Assembly: GCA_029883975.1 (NCBI GenBank)
Contig: JAOUIL010000020.1
Span: 1-41,265 of the forward strand
Direction of reading: 5' to 3'
Origin: Betaproteobacteria bacterium
Lineage (GTDB): Bacteria; Pseudomonadota; Gammaproteobacteria; Burkholderiales; SG8-39
Length of the DNA stretch: 41,265 bases
Below the pieces are notes generated by a model. It was not told the DNA's origin and did no database searches. It saw only the letters and a program-made list of their open reading frames with translations. The stretch's first letter is position 1, and every line of letters starts with the position of its first letter. A program made the position numbers and the translations under genes. Of this stretch, positions 27,175 to 37,025 are shown one piece after another.

Positions 27175-30100
27175 TCAATCTCCTATGATCGTATTCGGCA
27201 ATTCCGCGACCGGGGGCCGGACCGGAAGGACCGTCGGGTTGGCCCAGTCGCCGGTGATGTCGTACTGGTAGGCGAACATCTGTCCCAGCGGGTTCCGGAG
27301 CAGCTTCTGCGCGATCAGCGCGGCGATGCCGATCGGCGGGCTGATCATCACGCCGGTGACCGTCGAGGCCGTGCCGTCCAGCCCCGGCACCACGCGCACG
27401 CGCAGGTTCTGGGTTTCGTGCGCCAGATCCACCGTGCCGTGCATCTGCACCTCTGCCGCACCGCCCAGCATGCGGAAGTCCTTGGTCTCCAGCACACCGC
27501 GCGCGATGCTCGCCGTCGCGTCGATGCGGTCCCACTGGAAGCCGTTGTAGAACACGTCGCCGAAGTCGAGCACCATGCGGCGCGGCAGATTCTGCAGGCT
27601 CATGAGCGACACGAGCTTGCCGATGCCCGGCTCGATCTGCAGAAACCGCCCCGATTCCGCGTGCAGCGTCACGCTGCCCCCGAAGCTCGCCAGGTCGACG
27701 GCCGTCGGCTCGCCGTCCCAGGCCACCTTGGCCGAGGCCTTGGCGCTGCCGCCCTGCACCAGGTTGGCACGGCCCAGTCGCTCCAGGAAGTGCCCGAGGT
27801 CGGCGGCCTCGAGCTCGAGCGCGAGCGCGGTGCCGCCGGTCGCGCTGGTGCGCCACTGTCCGCTGCCCGTCACCTTGCCGTCGGGGTTGCTGATCGACAG
27901 CCGCTCGATGCGCCAGTCCGGCGCCTCGCGCCGGGCGACGATCTCCACGCGCCCGGGGCGCATGCCGTCGTAGCCGAAGTCCTCCGCTACCAGGTCGAGG
28001 TCGGGCAGCTCGCCTGCGGACTCGTGCCGATCGCCGTCCGGCGATCTGGGTGGCACGACGAAACGCGCCATGCGCGCCTGCAGCGCGCGGCGCTTGCCAC
28101 CGCTGAAGACGACGTCGCCCGCGATGTCCTTGGAGGTCACGTTCGCCGTCCAGCCCCCGCCCTGCACGCGCGCCTTGACTGACACATCCTGCAGGCGTCG
28201 GCCGAAGGCGTCGAGCACGCCGAAGCTCATCTCCGCGACGGTCAGCGCTTCTTCGGCGCCGGCGGGCTCGTCGGTGCCGAGCAGCTCGAGCCACTGGTCC
28301 AGATCAAGATGCGGCAGGGAGCCGTAGATCAGCGTGCGCACCGGCCGCTGCGGAAGGCGCAGCGCCCTTCCCGGCGGCGGATGGAAGACGATGGCCGCAC
28401 GCTCGAGCGCCTGCGCCCCCCCTTCGCGCTCCCGCAGGAACTCCGCGCGCATCAGCCGGCCCACCGAGACGCTGATGCGATCGCGCTCGCCGTCCGCGCC
28501 CTGCAGCAGCGAAAGGCGCAGCAGTTGCGCTTCGCCGGACGGCTTGGCGAGCGGCGGCGGCAGCGCGCTCGCCACGCCGACCAGGTCCGACTCGACCGTG
28601 ATCTGCGGCTCGCCGTCGGCCTGGATGCGCACCGACCCGGCGTACGCCGCCCCGCCGCTGAAGCGCCCGCGCCACGCCTCCGGCAGCCAGGGCTCGAGCG
28701 CCGCGACCGTGAACTCGCCGCTGGCGCTCAGCACCGCCCCGCCCCCGCGCTGCGACCCCCCGATCACGCGCAGCGGCCCTCCCACGAACCGCGCGCTGGC
28801 ATTGCGCAGCTGCACCGAGGACTCGGTGAAGGCCAGCGTGCCGCTTGCGCGCTCGATCGGCGGCAACTGCGCCCCGAGGCGCAGCGTATTGCCGAGAAAC
28901 GAGAACTCCCCCTCCACTTCCGATTTCTCCAGCTGCGCGAGCGGCAGCGCCAGCTTGAGGCGCAGCTCCCCCTCGCCGGCGGCGCTCAGCCCGTCGGCGA
29001 GCCCGCCGAGCTTGCGGCGCAGCGGGCTGGCACGCAGGAAGGCGACGAACTCGTCGCTCGGCCCCTGCGCGCGCCCGGCGATCTCCAGTACCGCGCCGGC
29101 GCCCAGCCGCAGGCCCGCGCGCGCGTCGCGCACTGTCGCGCCCAGCACGCGCGCGCCGCGCGCGAGCACGCTCATGCGGTCGCGCTCGAAGCGCAGCTCG
29201 CCGTCGATGGCCTCGACCGGCGGCCAGTCCTCGGCGTAGGCCAGTACGCCGTCGCGCACCCGCGCGACGACCTCGAACTGCCCCTGCAGCGGATCGCGGA
29301 ACGGAAACTGCCGCAGGTCGCCGCGCAGCTGCAGGCGGGTGTCGTTGCTGCGCCCCGCGCGGATCGCCGACACCAGCCAACTGCGTGTCTTCTCGCCGAT
29401 GATGGCCGGCAGCGGCAGGTAGCGATCCAGACTGCGCGCATCGGCGCGCTGCAACTGAGCGGAAAGGTCGATCACGCCGGGCCCGTCGCCCGTGTAGACA
29501 TAGCTGCCGGACGCGCTGCCCGCAAGGTCCTCGTTCGCGAACTTCAACTGCGACAGGCGCACGTTGACGCGCCCGCCGGCGCCGCGCTCCCAGCCCACTT
29601 GTCCGGCGAGCTGCGCGAGGCCGATGCGCGGATCGGGAAACACGCGCGGCAGGTCGATCTCCGCGCCCTGCGCGGCGAGCGACAGCGTGCCGCGCGCTTC
29701 CGTACCCTCGATGCGCCCGCTCAGGCGGCGAAAACCCGGAATGGCGCGCCAGGCATTCATGGCGAGGCCCTCGAAGCGCGCCCGTGCCTGGAAGCGCGCC
29801 TGGTCGGGCAACGTGCCGGTCCACTCGAAACGCGCGTCGCTCACCAGCCCTTGCGGCGCAAGCTCGGCCAGCAGCGCGCGCAGGTCGGCCGGGAAGGGCA
29901 GGTACTCGGCGAGCTGCGCCAGGGGCTCGAGCTCGAGCACGTCGGCGCTCAGCGAGCCGCGTGCCGGCTGCGTGGCCTCCCAGGATGCGCGGAACGTCGT
30001 GCCGCGCATCGGCAGTCCTTGCGCCGGGACCAGCTCGAGGCGCCGCGCACCGAACTCGTAGCCGCGTGCCGAGGCCCGGCCCTGCACGCGGCCGGCGACG

Positions 30101-31011
30101 CTCGCCAGCTCGAGCGGCGGCAGCTCCGCGCCCAGGCGCGCGCTCACGCCGGCAAGCGCCAGGTCGGCCGTCGCATCGACCAGCTCGCCCCGGCCGAAGG
30201 TCGCCCACAGGCGCAGCGCCCCCTGCCCGCGCGTGATTTCGAAGGGGTAGTCGATCCATGCACGCCAGCCGGCAAGATCGGTATAGCCGAGCTCGGCGTA
30301 GACGCGGCCGTTCCAGCGGGCGAGCTGCTGGAGGCTTCGCCCGCGCAGCGACGCGCGCAGCTCGAGGCCGGCGCCCAGCTCCGGCGGCGGGCGCGCCGAC
30401 AGGCCGACCTGGTGCAGCTCGCCGCGGTTGCGCAGGCGCAGTTGCAGCCCGCGCAGCGCGAGCGGGGGCGCACCGCGCTGCTCGTCCACCCACTCGATTT
30501 CGGCGTCGCGGACGATGATCTCGCGCTGCTCCAGCACCCAGTCGGCCAGGCGGCCGTCGCCGTTCGCAGTCTCGCGCGGCGCACCCAGCGCGATACCGGC
30601 GACCGAGAGCGTGCCGTCCGCCGCGCGGCGCACCGTCAGTCGCGGGCCTTCGATGGTCAGCGAATGCAGGCGCAGGTCTCCGGCCAGCAGCGTCGACCAG
30701 CCGATCACCGGCTCCACCACGGGCAGCAGCAGCGCGTCGCGTCCGTCGCGGTCGGCGACGCGCAGGTTGGTGACCGTGAGACGCGGATACAGGCCGTCCC
30801 ACTCGGCGCTCATCGAGCCGATAGTTACCGGCAGGCCGATCGCGCGCTGCAGCGCGTCCACCACGTCCTGCTGATGGCGCTCGATCTGCGGCAACAGCCA
30901 GAAGCGCAGGGCGAGGAACGTCGCCGCGAAAGCGAAGAACACGATCCATGCCAGCCATTCGAGCGCGCGCAGCGCGGCGCGAGCGACCGTGTGCCGGTAT
31001 GAGGATTGCAT
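27175..31011 (-). CDS. yhdP: YhdP family AsmA-like envelope protein
   Basis: This 1278-aa protein has one N-terminal membrane helix (about residues 16-38, [20 protein letters not shown]) and then a long periplasmic region of repeating beta-strands. It belongs to the AsmA-like/TamB-like bridge proteins thought to carry phospholipids from the inner to the outer membrane. Family features are the start [39 protein letters not shown] and the C-terminal [20 protein letters not shown] and [14 protein letters not shown]. The length is in the YhdP range (about 1260-1300). I use ATG 31011, since the 47 extra in-frame residues upstream show no membrane or family features. tldD follows closely. Confidence 0.95.
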   Translation of the reverse strand: MQSSYRHTVARAALRALEWLAWIVFFAFAATFLALRFWLLPQIERHQQDVVDALQRAIGLPVTIGSMSAEWDGLYPRLTVTNLRVADRDGRDALLLPVVEPVIGWSTLLAGDLRLHSLTIEGPRLTVRRAADGTLSVAGIALGAPRETANGDGRLADWVLEQREIIVRDAEIEWVDEQRGAPPLALRGLQLRLRNRGELHQVGLSARPPPELGAGLELRASLRGRSLQQLARWNGRVYAELGYTDLAGWRAWIDYPFEITRGQGALRLWATFGRGELVDATADLALAGVSARLGAELPPLELASVAGRVQGRASARGYEFGARRLELVPAQGLPMRGTTFRASWEATQPARGSLSADVLELEPLAQLAEYLPFPADLRALLAELAPQGLVSDARFEWTGTLPDQARFQARARFEGLAMNAWRAIPGFRRLSGRIEGTEARGTLSLAAQGAEIDLPRVFPDPRIGLAQLAGQVGWERGAGGRVNVRLSQLKFANEDLAGSASGSYVYTGDGPGVIDLSAQLQRADARSLDRYLPLPAIIGEKTRSWLVSAIRAGRSNDTRLQLRGDLRQFPFRDPLQGQFEVVARVRDGVLAYAEDWPPVEAIDGELRFERDRMSVLARGARVLGATVRDARAGLRLGAGAVLEIAGRAQGPSDEFVAFLRASPLRRKLGGLADGLSAAGEGELRLKLALPLAQLEKSEVEGEFSFLGNTLRLGAQLPPIERASGTLAFTESSVQLRNASARFVGGPLRVIGGSQRGGGAVLSASGEFTVAALEPWLPEAWRGRFSGGAAYAGSVRIQADGEPQITVESDLVGVASALPPPLAKPSGEAQLLRLSLLQGADGERDRISVSVGRLMRAEFLREREGGAQALERAAIVFHPPPGRALRLPQRPVRTLIYGSLPHLDLDQWLELLGTDEPAGAEEALTVAEMSFGVLDAFGRRLQDVSVKARVQGGGWTANVTSKDIAGDVVFSGGKRRALQARMARFVVPPRSPDGDRHESAGELPDLDLVAEDFGYDGMRPGRVEIVARREAPDWRIERLSISNPDGKVTGSGQWRTSATGGTALALELEAADLGHFLERLGRANLVQGGSAKASAKVAWDGEPTAVDLASFGGSVTLHAESGRFLQIEPGIGKLVSLMSLQNLPRRMVLDFGDVFYNGFQWDRIDATASIARGVLETKDFRMLGGAAEVQMHGTVDLAHETQNLRVRVVPGLDGTASTVTGVMISPPIGIAALIAQKLLRNPLGQMFAYQYDITGDWANPTVLPVRPPVAELPNTIIGD

Positions 31012-31151
31012 CGCGCTTCGCCTTGCCCCTATAGTCGCGTCGGGCTCTCTTGCGGTTTGGGCACCGCTCGACGCTCGGGGGCACACCCGCCGGAAGGGTT
31101 CTTGCGGTCTGTCTCTTGCACCGGGTATTTTACCCATAAAGGCCTGCGCCA
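31012..31151. promoter_or_regulatory. Divergent promoter region between yhdP and glnE
   Basis: This gap holds no gene I can support. Toward glnE there is TTGCGG (31102-31107), an 18-base spacer and TATTTT (31126-31131), giving a start near 31138. The -10 lies inside a small inverted repeat, GGGTA-TTT-TACCC (31123-31135). Toward yhdP, TATAGG on the minus strand (31033-31028) could be a -10. The 9-mer TCTTGCGGT occurs twice, about 50 bases apart. Confidence 0.4.
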
Positions 31152-33707
31152 ATTAGGAAAATCACCCTCTCGCGCTATGCCGGACAGCTGCTCGCGACGC
31201 GCCCCGAGCTCGACGAGGAACTGCGCGCCGCGGCGCCCTTTTCGCGCGAAGAGATGAGCGCAGCGCTGGCGGGCGCCGGCGAGGACGACGAGGCTGCTCT
31301 CAAGCGCCGGCTGCGTCGCCTGCGCCAGCGCGTGCTGCTGCGCGTGATGGCGCGCGACCTCGACGGCGGCGCCGCGCTCGCCGAGGTATGCGCCACGATG
31401 AGCGAGCTCGCCGAGCAGGAAATCGCGGCGGCGCTCGCTTGGACCGGCGCCCGCGACCTCGTGGTGGTGGCCATGGGCAAGCTCGGCGGCCGCGAGCTGA
31501 ACGTCTCCTCCGACGTGGACCTGGTCTTCGCATATCCCGACGGCGCCGACGCCGAGACGCACGAGCGCGCCGGCCGCAAGCTGATCCGCCTGCTGTCGGA
31601 CGTGACCGAGGATGGCTTCGCGTTCCGCGTCGACATGCGCCTGCGGCCCTATGGCGACTCCGGCCCGCTCGCGGTGAGCTTCGCGGCGCTGGAGGCCTAC
31701 TTTCTCGCGCAGGGGCGCGAATGGGAGCGCTACGCCTGGATCAAGGCGCGGCCGCTCACCGGCGTGGCGCACGCCGAGCTCGACGGCATCGTGCGCCCGT
31801 TCGTGTACCGCAAGTACCTGGACTACGCCACGCTGGCCGCCATGCGCCGGCTGCACGCCGAAGTGCGCCGCGACGTCGCGCGGCGGGAGCTCGCCGGGCA
31901 TGTCAAGCTCGGCCCGGGGGGCATCCGCGAGATCGAGTTCGTCGCGCAGGCGCTGCAGCTGGTGCGCGGCGGCCGCGACCCCGCGCTCGCGGTGCGCCCG
32001 ACGCTCGAGGCCCTCGTCCGGCTCGCCGAACGCAACCTGCTGCCCGAAGACGCGGCGCGCGAGCTGGCCGCGGCCTACGACTTCCTGCGCAGGACGGAGC
32101 ATCGCCTGCAGTATGTCGACGACCTGCAGACGCATACGCTGCCGGAAGATCCCGGCGATCGGGAGCGCATCGCACAGATGTCTGACTGCGCGCACTGGGA
32201 GGAGTTCTGCGCCCGGCTGCGAACGCACCGCGACGCCGTGCAACGGCATTTCCAGGACGTGTTCGCGGAATCTGCAGCGGTCGATGCGCCCGACCTGTGG
32301 CAGGAGGACCGCGGCGCGATGGTGCAGGCGCTCGCCGGCCGCGGCTTCCGCAATCCCGAGATGAGCGCGGAGCGCCTGCTCGCCATGCGCCACAGCCAGC
32401 GCTACGCGATGCTTCCGGCCGACTCGCGCCAGCGCGTCGATGCGCTGGTGCCGGGGCTGGCGGCCGCGGCAGCGCGCGCCGCGGACCCGGACGAGACGCT
32501 CGCGCGCGGGATCACCCTGATCGAGGCGGTGGCGCGGCGCGCCGCCTACCTGGCGCTGCTCGCCGAGCACCCGGAGGCGCTAGAGCGCGTGACGCGCATC
32601 GTCGCCGCCTCGAGCTGGGCGGCGGACTACATCACGCGCCACCCCCTGCTGCTCGACGAGCTGCTCGACGACCGCGTGCTGTACGCGCCGCCGGACTGGG
32701 CGGCGTTCGAGGCAACGCTCGCCGAGCAGCTCGCCGCGGTGGTGGGCGACGTCGAGCGGCAGATGAACGTGCTGCGCGAGCAGCACCAAGCGCAGGTGTT
32801 CCGCCTGCTGGCGCAGGACCTCGCCGGCCTCCTCACCGTGGAGCACCTCGCCGACCACCTGTCGCGGCTCGCCGACCTCGTGCTGGACGCCGCGCTCACG
32901 GTCGTCTGGGCGCAGCTGCCGGGGCGGCACCGCGAGGCGCCGCGCTTCTCGGTCGTGGCGTACGGCAAGCTCGGCGGCAAGGAGCTCGGCTACGCGTCCG
33001 ACCTCGACCTGATCTTCCTGTACGACGACGCGGACGAGCGCGCGCCCGAGCTGTACGCGCGGCTGGCGCAGCGCCTCAATCACTGGCTCACCACGCGCAC
33101 GGCGAGCGGCGTGCTGTTCGAGACCGACCTGCGCCTGCGCCCGTCGGGAGAGTCGGGCCTGCTGGTCAGCCCGATCGAGGCCTTCGCCAAGTACCAGCAG
33201 GAGTCGGCCTGGGTGTGGGAGCACCAGGCGCTCACGCGCGCGCGCCATTGCGCGGGCGACGCGCAGGTCGGCGCGACGTTCGAAGCGCTGCGCACGCGCA
33301 TCCTGGTGCGGCCGCGCGACCCGGCGGAGCTCGCGCGCGAGGTGCTGAAGATGCGCGAGCGCATGCATGACGCCCATCCCAACCGCTCGGGCCTGTTCGA
33401 CGTCAAGCACGACCGCGGCGGCATGATCGACGTGGAGTTCGCGGTGCAATTCCTGGTGCTCGCGCACGCCGCGCGCCATGCCGAGCTGACGGGCAACCTC
33501 GGCAACATCGCGCTGCTGAAGATGGCGGCCGGCTTCGGCCTGATTCCCGAGGCGCTGGCCGAACGCTGCCGCGAGGCCTACCGCGAGTTCCGCCGCCTGC
33601 AGCACGGCCTGCGGCTGAACGGCGCGCAGTACGCGCGCGTGCCGCACGAGCGCGTCGCGGGGCACGCGCAGGCCGTGCGCGAGCTCTGGGCGCTGCTGTT
33701 CGGCTAG
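31152..33707 (+). CDS. glnE: Glutamine synthetase adenylyltransferase / adenylyl-removing enzyme, no standard start codon at the 5' end
   Basis: This large regulator adds AMP to, and removes it from, glutamine synthetase. Two nucleotidyltransferase domains are visible: GMGKLGGRELNVSSDVDLVF in the first half and YGKLGGKELGYASDLDLIFL in the second, plus VDMRLRPYGDSGPL, KLGPGGIREIEFVAQALQLV and HDRGGMIDVEFAVQFL. The first usable ATG is 31254 (817 aa), but the frame upstream of it encodes LSRYAGQLLATRPELDEEL, which looks like the conserved GlnE N-terminus. The frame is open from 31140 (TAA at 31137) and has no ATG, GTG or TTG before 31254. I mark ATT 31152, with AAAGG nine bases ahead, as a possible start (851 aa). 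If only standard starts are allowed the gene is 31254-33707. Confidence 0.9.
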   Translation: MRKITLSRYAGQLLATRPELDEELRAAAPFSREEMSAALAGAGEDDEAALKRRLRRLRQRVLLRVMARDLDGGAALAEVCATMSELAEQEIAAALAWTGARDLVVVAMGKLGGRELNVSSDVDLVFAYPDGADAETHERAGRKLIRLLSDVTEDGFAFRVDMRLRPYGDSGPLAVSFAALEAYFLAQGREWERYAWIKARPLTGVAHAELDGIVRPFVYRKYLDYATLAAMRRLHAEVRRDVARRELAGHVKLGPGGIREIEFVAQALQLVRGGRDPALAVRPTLEALVRLAERNLLPEDAARELAAAYDFLRRTEHRLQYVDDLQTHTLPEDPGDRERIAQMSDCAHWEEFCARLRTHRDAVQRHFQDVFAESAAVDAPDLWQEDRGAMVQALAGRGFRNPEMSAERLLAMRHSQRYAMLPADSRQRVDALVPGLAAAAARAADPDETLARGITLIEAVARRAAYLALLAEHPEALERVTRIVAASSWAADYITRHPLLLDELLDDRVLYAPPDWAAFEATLAEQLAAVVGDVERQMNVLREQHQAQVFRLLAQDLAGLLTVEHLADHLSRLADLVLDAALTVVWAQLPGRHREAPRFSVVAYGKLGGKELGYASDLDLIFLYDDADERAPELYARLAQRLNHWLTTRTASGVLFETDLRLRPSGESGLLVSPIEAFAKYQQESAWVWEHQALTRARHCAGDAQVGATFEALRTRILVRPRDPAELAREVLKMRERMHDAHPNRSGLFDVKHDRGGMIDVEFAVQFLVLAHAARHAELTGNLGNIALLKMAAGFGLIPEALAERCREAYREFRRLQHGLRLNGAQYARVPHERVAGHAQAVRELWALLFG

Positions 33708-34486
33708 GGCGCGCGCAGCGTGATGTCGCCGTAGTAGCTGCGCGCCACCCGCTGCGTGTTGTCGGAATCGGTGAGCACGCCCACGGCGACGATGTCGCCG
33801 GGGTCCTCGCCGAAGGCGCGGCGATAGTCCTCCAGCACGTTGCGGCGGTAGGTGCGCCATTGCCCGACATGCGCCGGGCCGCTTTCCACCACCACCATGC
33901 GGATGCGGTCGAGCTGCGGGCTGGGCAGCGCGGTCTCCGCCGGGATCTGGTTGGACCAGACGTAGATGAGCATCGCGTAGGGCAAAGGCTCACCGGCGAA
34001 CGCGTTGGCCAGGCGCAGCTTCGCGCGGTCCTCGAAGTCGAGCTTGCCCGGATCGCCGTGGAAGGACACCACGAGGCGCGCCATGGAATCCTCGCGCGCG
34101 CCGACGCGCAGGTCGGCCCCCTCGATCATGCCCTCGATGCGCCAGCTCCATTCCAGCACACCCTGCCGGCGCGGATCCACGCGCACGCGCCGGTAGAATC
34201 CGGTGGCTGCCCCGTCGGCGTAGGCCTCGAGCACCGTGGCGCCGCCGTTTTCCACCAGCCGGTACTCGGTCGGCCGCTTGCCCGAGCGCAGTCCCCAGCC
34301 CAGCCAATCGGCGGGCAGCGGCGCACCCGGCTCGAGCGAGGAGAAGCGCCCCACCGCCACCAAGTCCCCGGTCTCTCGGTCCAGCGCGCGCACGATCGGC
34401 GTCGAGGCGAGCAGGCCGTCGTCCTCGGGCACGGTGGCGCAGCCCGCGAGCGCCAGCGGCAGTACGAGCGCGAGGCGGCGCAGCAC
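33704..34486 (-). CDS. DUF3047 lipoprotein
   Basis: This 260-aa protein has a lipoprotein signal, MLRRLALVLPLALAGCATVP, with the lipid Cys at residue 16. The DUF3047 region follows: LEWSWRIEGMIEGADLRVGA, RLVVSFHGDP, YAMLIYVWSN, IRMVVVESGPAHVGQWRTYR, then AVGVLTDSDNTQRVARSYYG near the end. The function of this family is not established. GTG 34486 overlaps the ArsR stop (TAGTG), so it is co-translated with the regulator. Its 3' end overlaps the convergent glnE end by four bases. Confidence 0.87.
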   Translation of the reverse strand: MLRRLALVLPLALAGCATVPEDDGLLASTPIVRALDRETGDLVAVGRFSSLEPGAPLPADWLGWGLRSGKRPTEYRLVENGGATVLEAYADGAATGFYRRVRVDPRRQGVLEWSWRIEGMIEGADLRVGAREDSMARLVVSFHGDPGKLDFEDRAKLRLANAFAGEPLPYAMLIYVWSNQIPAETALPSPQLDRIRMVVVESGPAHVGQWRTYRRNVLEDYRRAFGEDPGDIVAVGVLTDSDNTQRVARSYYGDITLRAP

Positions 34487-34788
34487 TAGATCGCCTCCCG
34501 CGGCGCGCGCCGCAGCGGCCCGTCGACCAGCGAGGCGAGCCCGCCGAGCGCGTCGAGTAGCGCCTCCCGCTGCAGCCGATAGAGCACCCGCTGGCCCTGG
34601 CGCTCGGCCGACACCAGCCCGGCCTCCTGCAGCACCGACAGATGCCGCGAGACCGCTGGCGCACTCATGCCGAAGCGCAGCGCGAGATCGGAGGTGGACA
34701 GCGCCGTCTGCGCGAGAAAGGCGATCGCCTGGCGGCGCGGCGCGGAGGCCAGCGCCGCGAACACCAGATCCTGAGGATTAGCAATCAT
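34486..34788 (-). CDS. ArsR-type winged-helix transcriptional regulator
   Basis: This 100-aa protein is almost entirely a winged helix: RRQAIAFLAQTALSTSDLALRFGMSAPAVSRHLSVLQEAG followed by a wing (LVSAERQGQRVLYRLQ). The usual metal-binding Cys motif of ArsR/SmtB (ELCVCDL) is absent, so a metal sensor is unlikely; a SdpR-like or other non-metal ArsR protein fits better. ATG 34788 is the start. It lies upstream of the DUF3047 lipoprotein gene and divergent from ilvE, and might regulate either. The 69-base gap before ilvE is AT-rich for this genome. Confidence 0.88.
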   Translation of the reverse strand: MIANPQDLVFAALASAPRRQAIAFLAQTALSTSDLALRFGMSAPAVSRHLSVLQEAGLVSAERQGQRVLYRLQREALLDALGGLASLVDGPLRRAPREAI

Positions 34789-34857
34789 GTTAATAGTATG
34801 GCGTATTGTACGCGCCGGTGCTTACAATGCCGCTTCATTCAAGGGAGACCCCGCTTC
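34789..34857. promoter_or_regulatory. Divergent promoter region between the ArsR-type gene and ilvE
   Basis: On the plus strand TACAAT (34823-34828) predicts an ilvE transcript start near 34835, followed by AAGGGAG as ribosome site. On the minus strand TACAAT (34810-34805) could serve the ArsR-type gene. The stretch AATA-GTATGGCG-TATT (about 34792-34807) is a weak inverted repeat and a possible operator for the regulator. Confidence 0.35.
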
Positions 34858-35820
34858 ATGGCGAAGGCAAAGGCAGCGCTCTCGATGGCCGACCGCGACG
34901 GCTGGATCTGGTACGACGGCAAGCTCGTTCCCTGGCGCTCGGCCACCACCCATGTCCTCACGCACTCCCTGCATTATGGACTGGCGGTGTTCGAAGGAGT
35001 TCGCGCCTACAAGACCGTGCGTGGCACCGCCATCTACCGGCTGGCCGAGCATACCCAGCGGCTGATCAACTCGGGGCACATCTACCTGATGAAGATCCCG
35101 TACACGCGCGAGCAGTTGATGCAGGCGCAGATCGAAGTGGTGCGCGCCAACGGCCACGAAGCGTGCTACATCCGGCCGATCGCCTTCTACGGCTCGGAGA
35201 AGATGGGCGTGTCGCCGGTGGGGGCGCGCGTGCACGTGGCGATCGCCGCGTGGCCGTGGGGCGCCTACCTCGGGCCGGAGGCGCTGGAGAAGGGCATCCG
35301 CGTCAAGACCTCCTCCTACGCTCGCCACCACATCAACGTCACCATGGCGCGCTCCAAGATGTCGGGTACCTACCCCAACTCGGTGCTGGCGACGCTGGAG
35401 GCCACCATGCACGGCTACGACGAGGGCCTGCTGCTCGACGTGGACGGCTTCGTCGCCGAAGGCGCGGGCGAGAACGTCTTCATCGTCAAGGACGGCGTCA
35501 TCTGCGAGCCCGAGCTCACCTCGGCACTCACCGGCATCACGCGCGCCTCGGTCATCGAGCTGGCCGCGGGCCTGGGCTACAAGGTCGAATCGCGCCGCCT
35601 GACGCGCGACGACCTGTACATCGCCGACGAGTGCTTCTTCACCGGCACCGCGGCGGAGGTGACGCCGATCCGCGAGCTCGACGGCCGCGTGATCGGCGCC
35701 GGCAAGGCGGGCCCGGTCACCAAGAAGCTGCAGAAGGCGTTCTTCGACGTGGTCACCGGCAAGGACCGCAAGCACGCGCACTGGCTGACCCCGGTGCCGA
35801 TGAAGAAGGGGCGCTCGTGA
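34858..35820 (+). CDS. ilvE: Branched-chain amino acid aminotransferase
   Basis: This 320-aa PLP enzyme performs the last step of valine, leucine and isoleucine synthesis. Signatures: DRDGWIWYDGKLVPWRSATT, HSLHYGLAVFEGVRAYKT, YIRPIAFYGSEKMGV, ARSKMSGTYPNSVLATLEA (the Lys in SKMSGTY is the expected PLP-binding Lys), GYDEGLLLDVDGFVAEGAGE and FFTGTAAEVTPIRELDGR. It belongs to the fold-type IV family. ATG 34858 is used; the conserved part starts a few residues later (MADRDGW, ATG 34885), so that start is also possible. The stop overlaps the next gene as GTGA. Confidence 0.96.
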   Translation: MAKAKAALSMADRDGWIWYDGKLVPWRSATTHVLTHSLHYGLAVFEGVRAYKTVRGTAIYRLAEHTQRLINSGHIYLMKIPYTREQLMQAQIEVVRANGHEACYIRPIAFYGSEKMGVSPVGARVHVAIAAWPWGAYLGPEALEKGIRVKTSSYARHHINVTMARSKMSGTYPNSVLATLEATMHGYDEGLLLDVDGFVAEGAGENVFIVKDGVICEPELTSALTGITRASVIELAAGLGYKVESRRLTRDDLYIADECFFTGTAAEVTPIRELDGRVIGAGKAGPVTKKLQKAFFDVVTGKDRKHAHWLTPVPMKKGRS

Positions 35821-36008
35821 GCGCGGACCAGGCGCGCGAAGTCGAGGTCACGCAGCAGGACCTGCCGCTGCACTGCCCGCTGCCGGGCGCGCCGCTCTGG
35901 GCGCGCCATCCGCGCGTGTTTCTCGACGTGGCGCAGGAAGGCCACGCGCTCTGCCCGTACTGCGGGACCAGGTACCTCTACAAGGGCGCGCCACCGAAAG
36001 GGCATTGA
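35817..36008 (+). CDS. Small zinc-finger protein (zf-CHCC family)
   Basis: This 63-aa protein has the zf-CHCC pattern: LHCPLPGAPLWARHPRVFLD followed by HALCPYCGTRYLYKGAP. The zinc ligands would be the first Cys, the His of ARHP and the CPYC pair. The GTG start (35817) overlaps the ilvE stop as GTGA, so it is translationally coupled to ilvE. Homologues are related to the zinc-finger subunit of mitochondrial complex I (NDUFS6), but the bacterial role is unknown. It is followed by waaF. Confidence 0.88.
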   Translation: MSADQAREVEVTQQDLPLHCPLPGAPLWARHPRVFLDVAQEGHALCPYCGTRYLYKGAPPKGH

Positions 36009-36011
36009 GGC

Positions 36012-37022
36012 TTGGCCCGCCTTCTCGTCGTCGCGCCCAACTGGATCGGCGACGCGCTGATGGCGCAGCCGCTGCTCGAGCGCCTGCACGAGTCGCGCGC
36101 CGGCGCGACCATCGACGTGCTCGCGCCCGCCTGGGTGGCGCCCGTGTTCCGGCGCATGCCGCAAGTCGCCGGCGTCATCGAGACGCCGTTCGCGCACGGC
36201 GCGCTCGAGCTGCGCGAGCGCTGGAAGCTCGGGCGCACGCTGGGCGCGCTCGGCTACGACGAGGCGCTCGTGCTGCCCAATTCGCTCAAGTCCGCGCTCG
36301 TGCCGTTCTTCGCCGGGATCGCGCGGCGCATCGGCTACGCGGGCGAGGCGCGCTACGGCCTGCTGAACGTCGTGCACCGCCGCCGGCCCGGGCGCGAGCC
36401 GATGGCGCTGCATTTCGCGCGCCTCGCCGCGCCGCCGGGCGCCGAGATCCGCGTGCCGCTGCCCGAGCCGCGGATCGCCGTGGACGCCGCGGCGGCGGAA
36501 GCCGCGCGCCGCAAGTTCGGGCTGCACGCGCCGTACGCCGCGCTCTGCCCGGGCGCCGAGTACGGGCCCGCAAAGCGCTGGCCCTACTTCGCCGAGCTGT
36601 CGCGGCGCCTGCCGCTCGCGGCGATCGCGCTGGGCGGCGCGCGCGATCGCGCGTTCGGCGAAGGCATCCGCGGACGCAACCTGTGCGGCGAGACCACGCT
36701 CGACGAGGCGATCGAGCTGCTGGGCGGCGCGGCGCTCGTCGTCAGCAACGACTCGGGGCTGATGCACGTCGCCGCGGCGCTCGGCCGGCCGCAGGTGGCG
36801 CTGTTCGGCTCCTCGAGCCCGAAGCACACGCCGCCGCTGTCGGCGAGCTCGCGCGTGCTGTGGCTCGCGCTGGAGTGCAGCCCGTGCTATGCGCGCGAGT
36901 GCCCGCTCGGGCACTTCCGCTGCATGCGCGAGCTGAGCGCAGAAAAGGTGCTCGCCATACTGGGGACAGACCCCATTTTCGCGTCGTTGCAATTTGCGAA
37001 AGTGGGGTCTGTCCCGACATAG
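36012..37022 (+). CDS. waaF: Lipopolysaccharide heptosyltransferase II with repeat-encoded tail
   Basis: This 336-aa GT9 enzyme adds the second heptose of the LPS inner core. Conserved blocks: LLVVAPNWIGDALMAQPLLE at the N-terminus, AALCPGAEYGPAKRWP, and LVVSNDSGLMHVAAALGRPQ then VALFGSSSPKHTPP near the C-terminus. It starts with TTG 36012, three bases after the zinc-finger stop. The natural end seems to be near SAEKVLAIL. The last residues (GTDPIFASLQFAKVGSVPT) are encoded by the palindromic repeat at 36963-37015, so the protein gained a tail from a repeat insertion. Confidence 0.95.
   Translation: MARLLVVAPNWIGDALMAQPLLERLHESRAGATIDVLAPAWVAPVFRRMPQVAGVIETPFAHGALELRERWKLGRTLGALGYDEALVLPNSLKSALVPFFAGIARRIGYAGEARYGLLNVVHRRRPGREPMALHFARLAAPPGAEIRVPLPEPRIAVDAAAAEAARRKFGLHAPYAALCPGAEYGPAKRWPYFAELSRRLPLAAIALGGARDRAFGEGIRGRNLCGETTLDEAIELLGGAALVVSNDSGLMHVAAALGRPQVALFGSSSPKHTPPLSASSRVLWLALECSPCYARECPLGHFRCMRELSAEKVLAILGTDPIFASLQFAKVGSVPT
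36963..37015. repeat. REP-like palindromic repeat at the 3' end of waaF
   Basis: The left arm GGGACAGACCCCATTTTCGC (36963-36982) and the right arm (36996-37015) are inverted complements with one mismatch in 20 and a 13-base loop. The GGGGTCTGTCCC core is of a kind often scattered in betaproteobacterial genomes and sometimes linked to RAYT-type transposases; that link is from general knowledge. Only this copy is seen in the window. It supplies the last codons of waaF. Confidence 0.85.
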
Positions 37023-37025
37023 CGC

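Noticed and set aside
31006-31257. 83-codon open frame before glnE
   Set aside because: It has no family resemblance, overlaps the promoter region and does not match the GlnE N-terminus, which lies in another frame.
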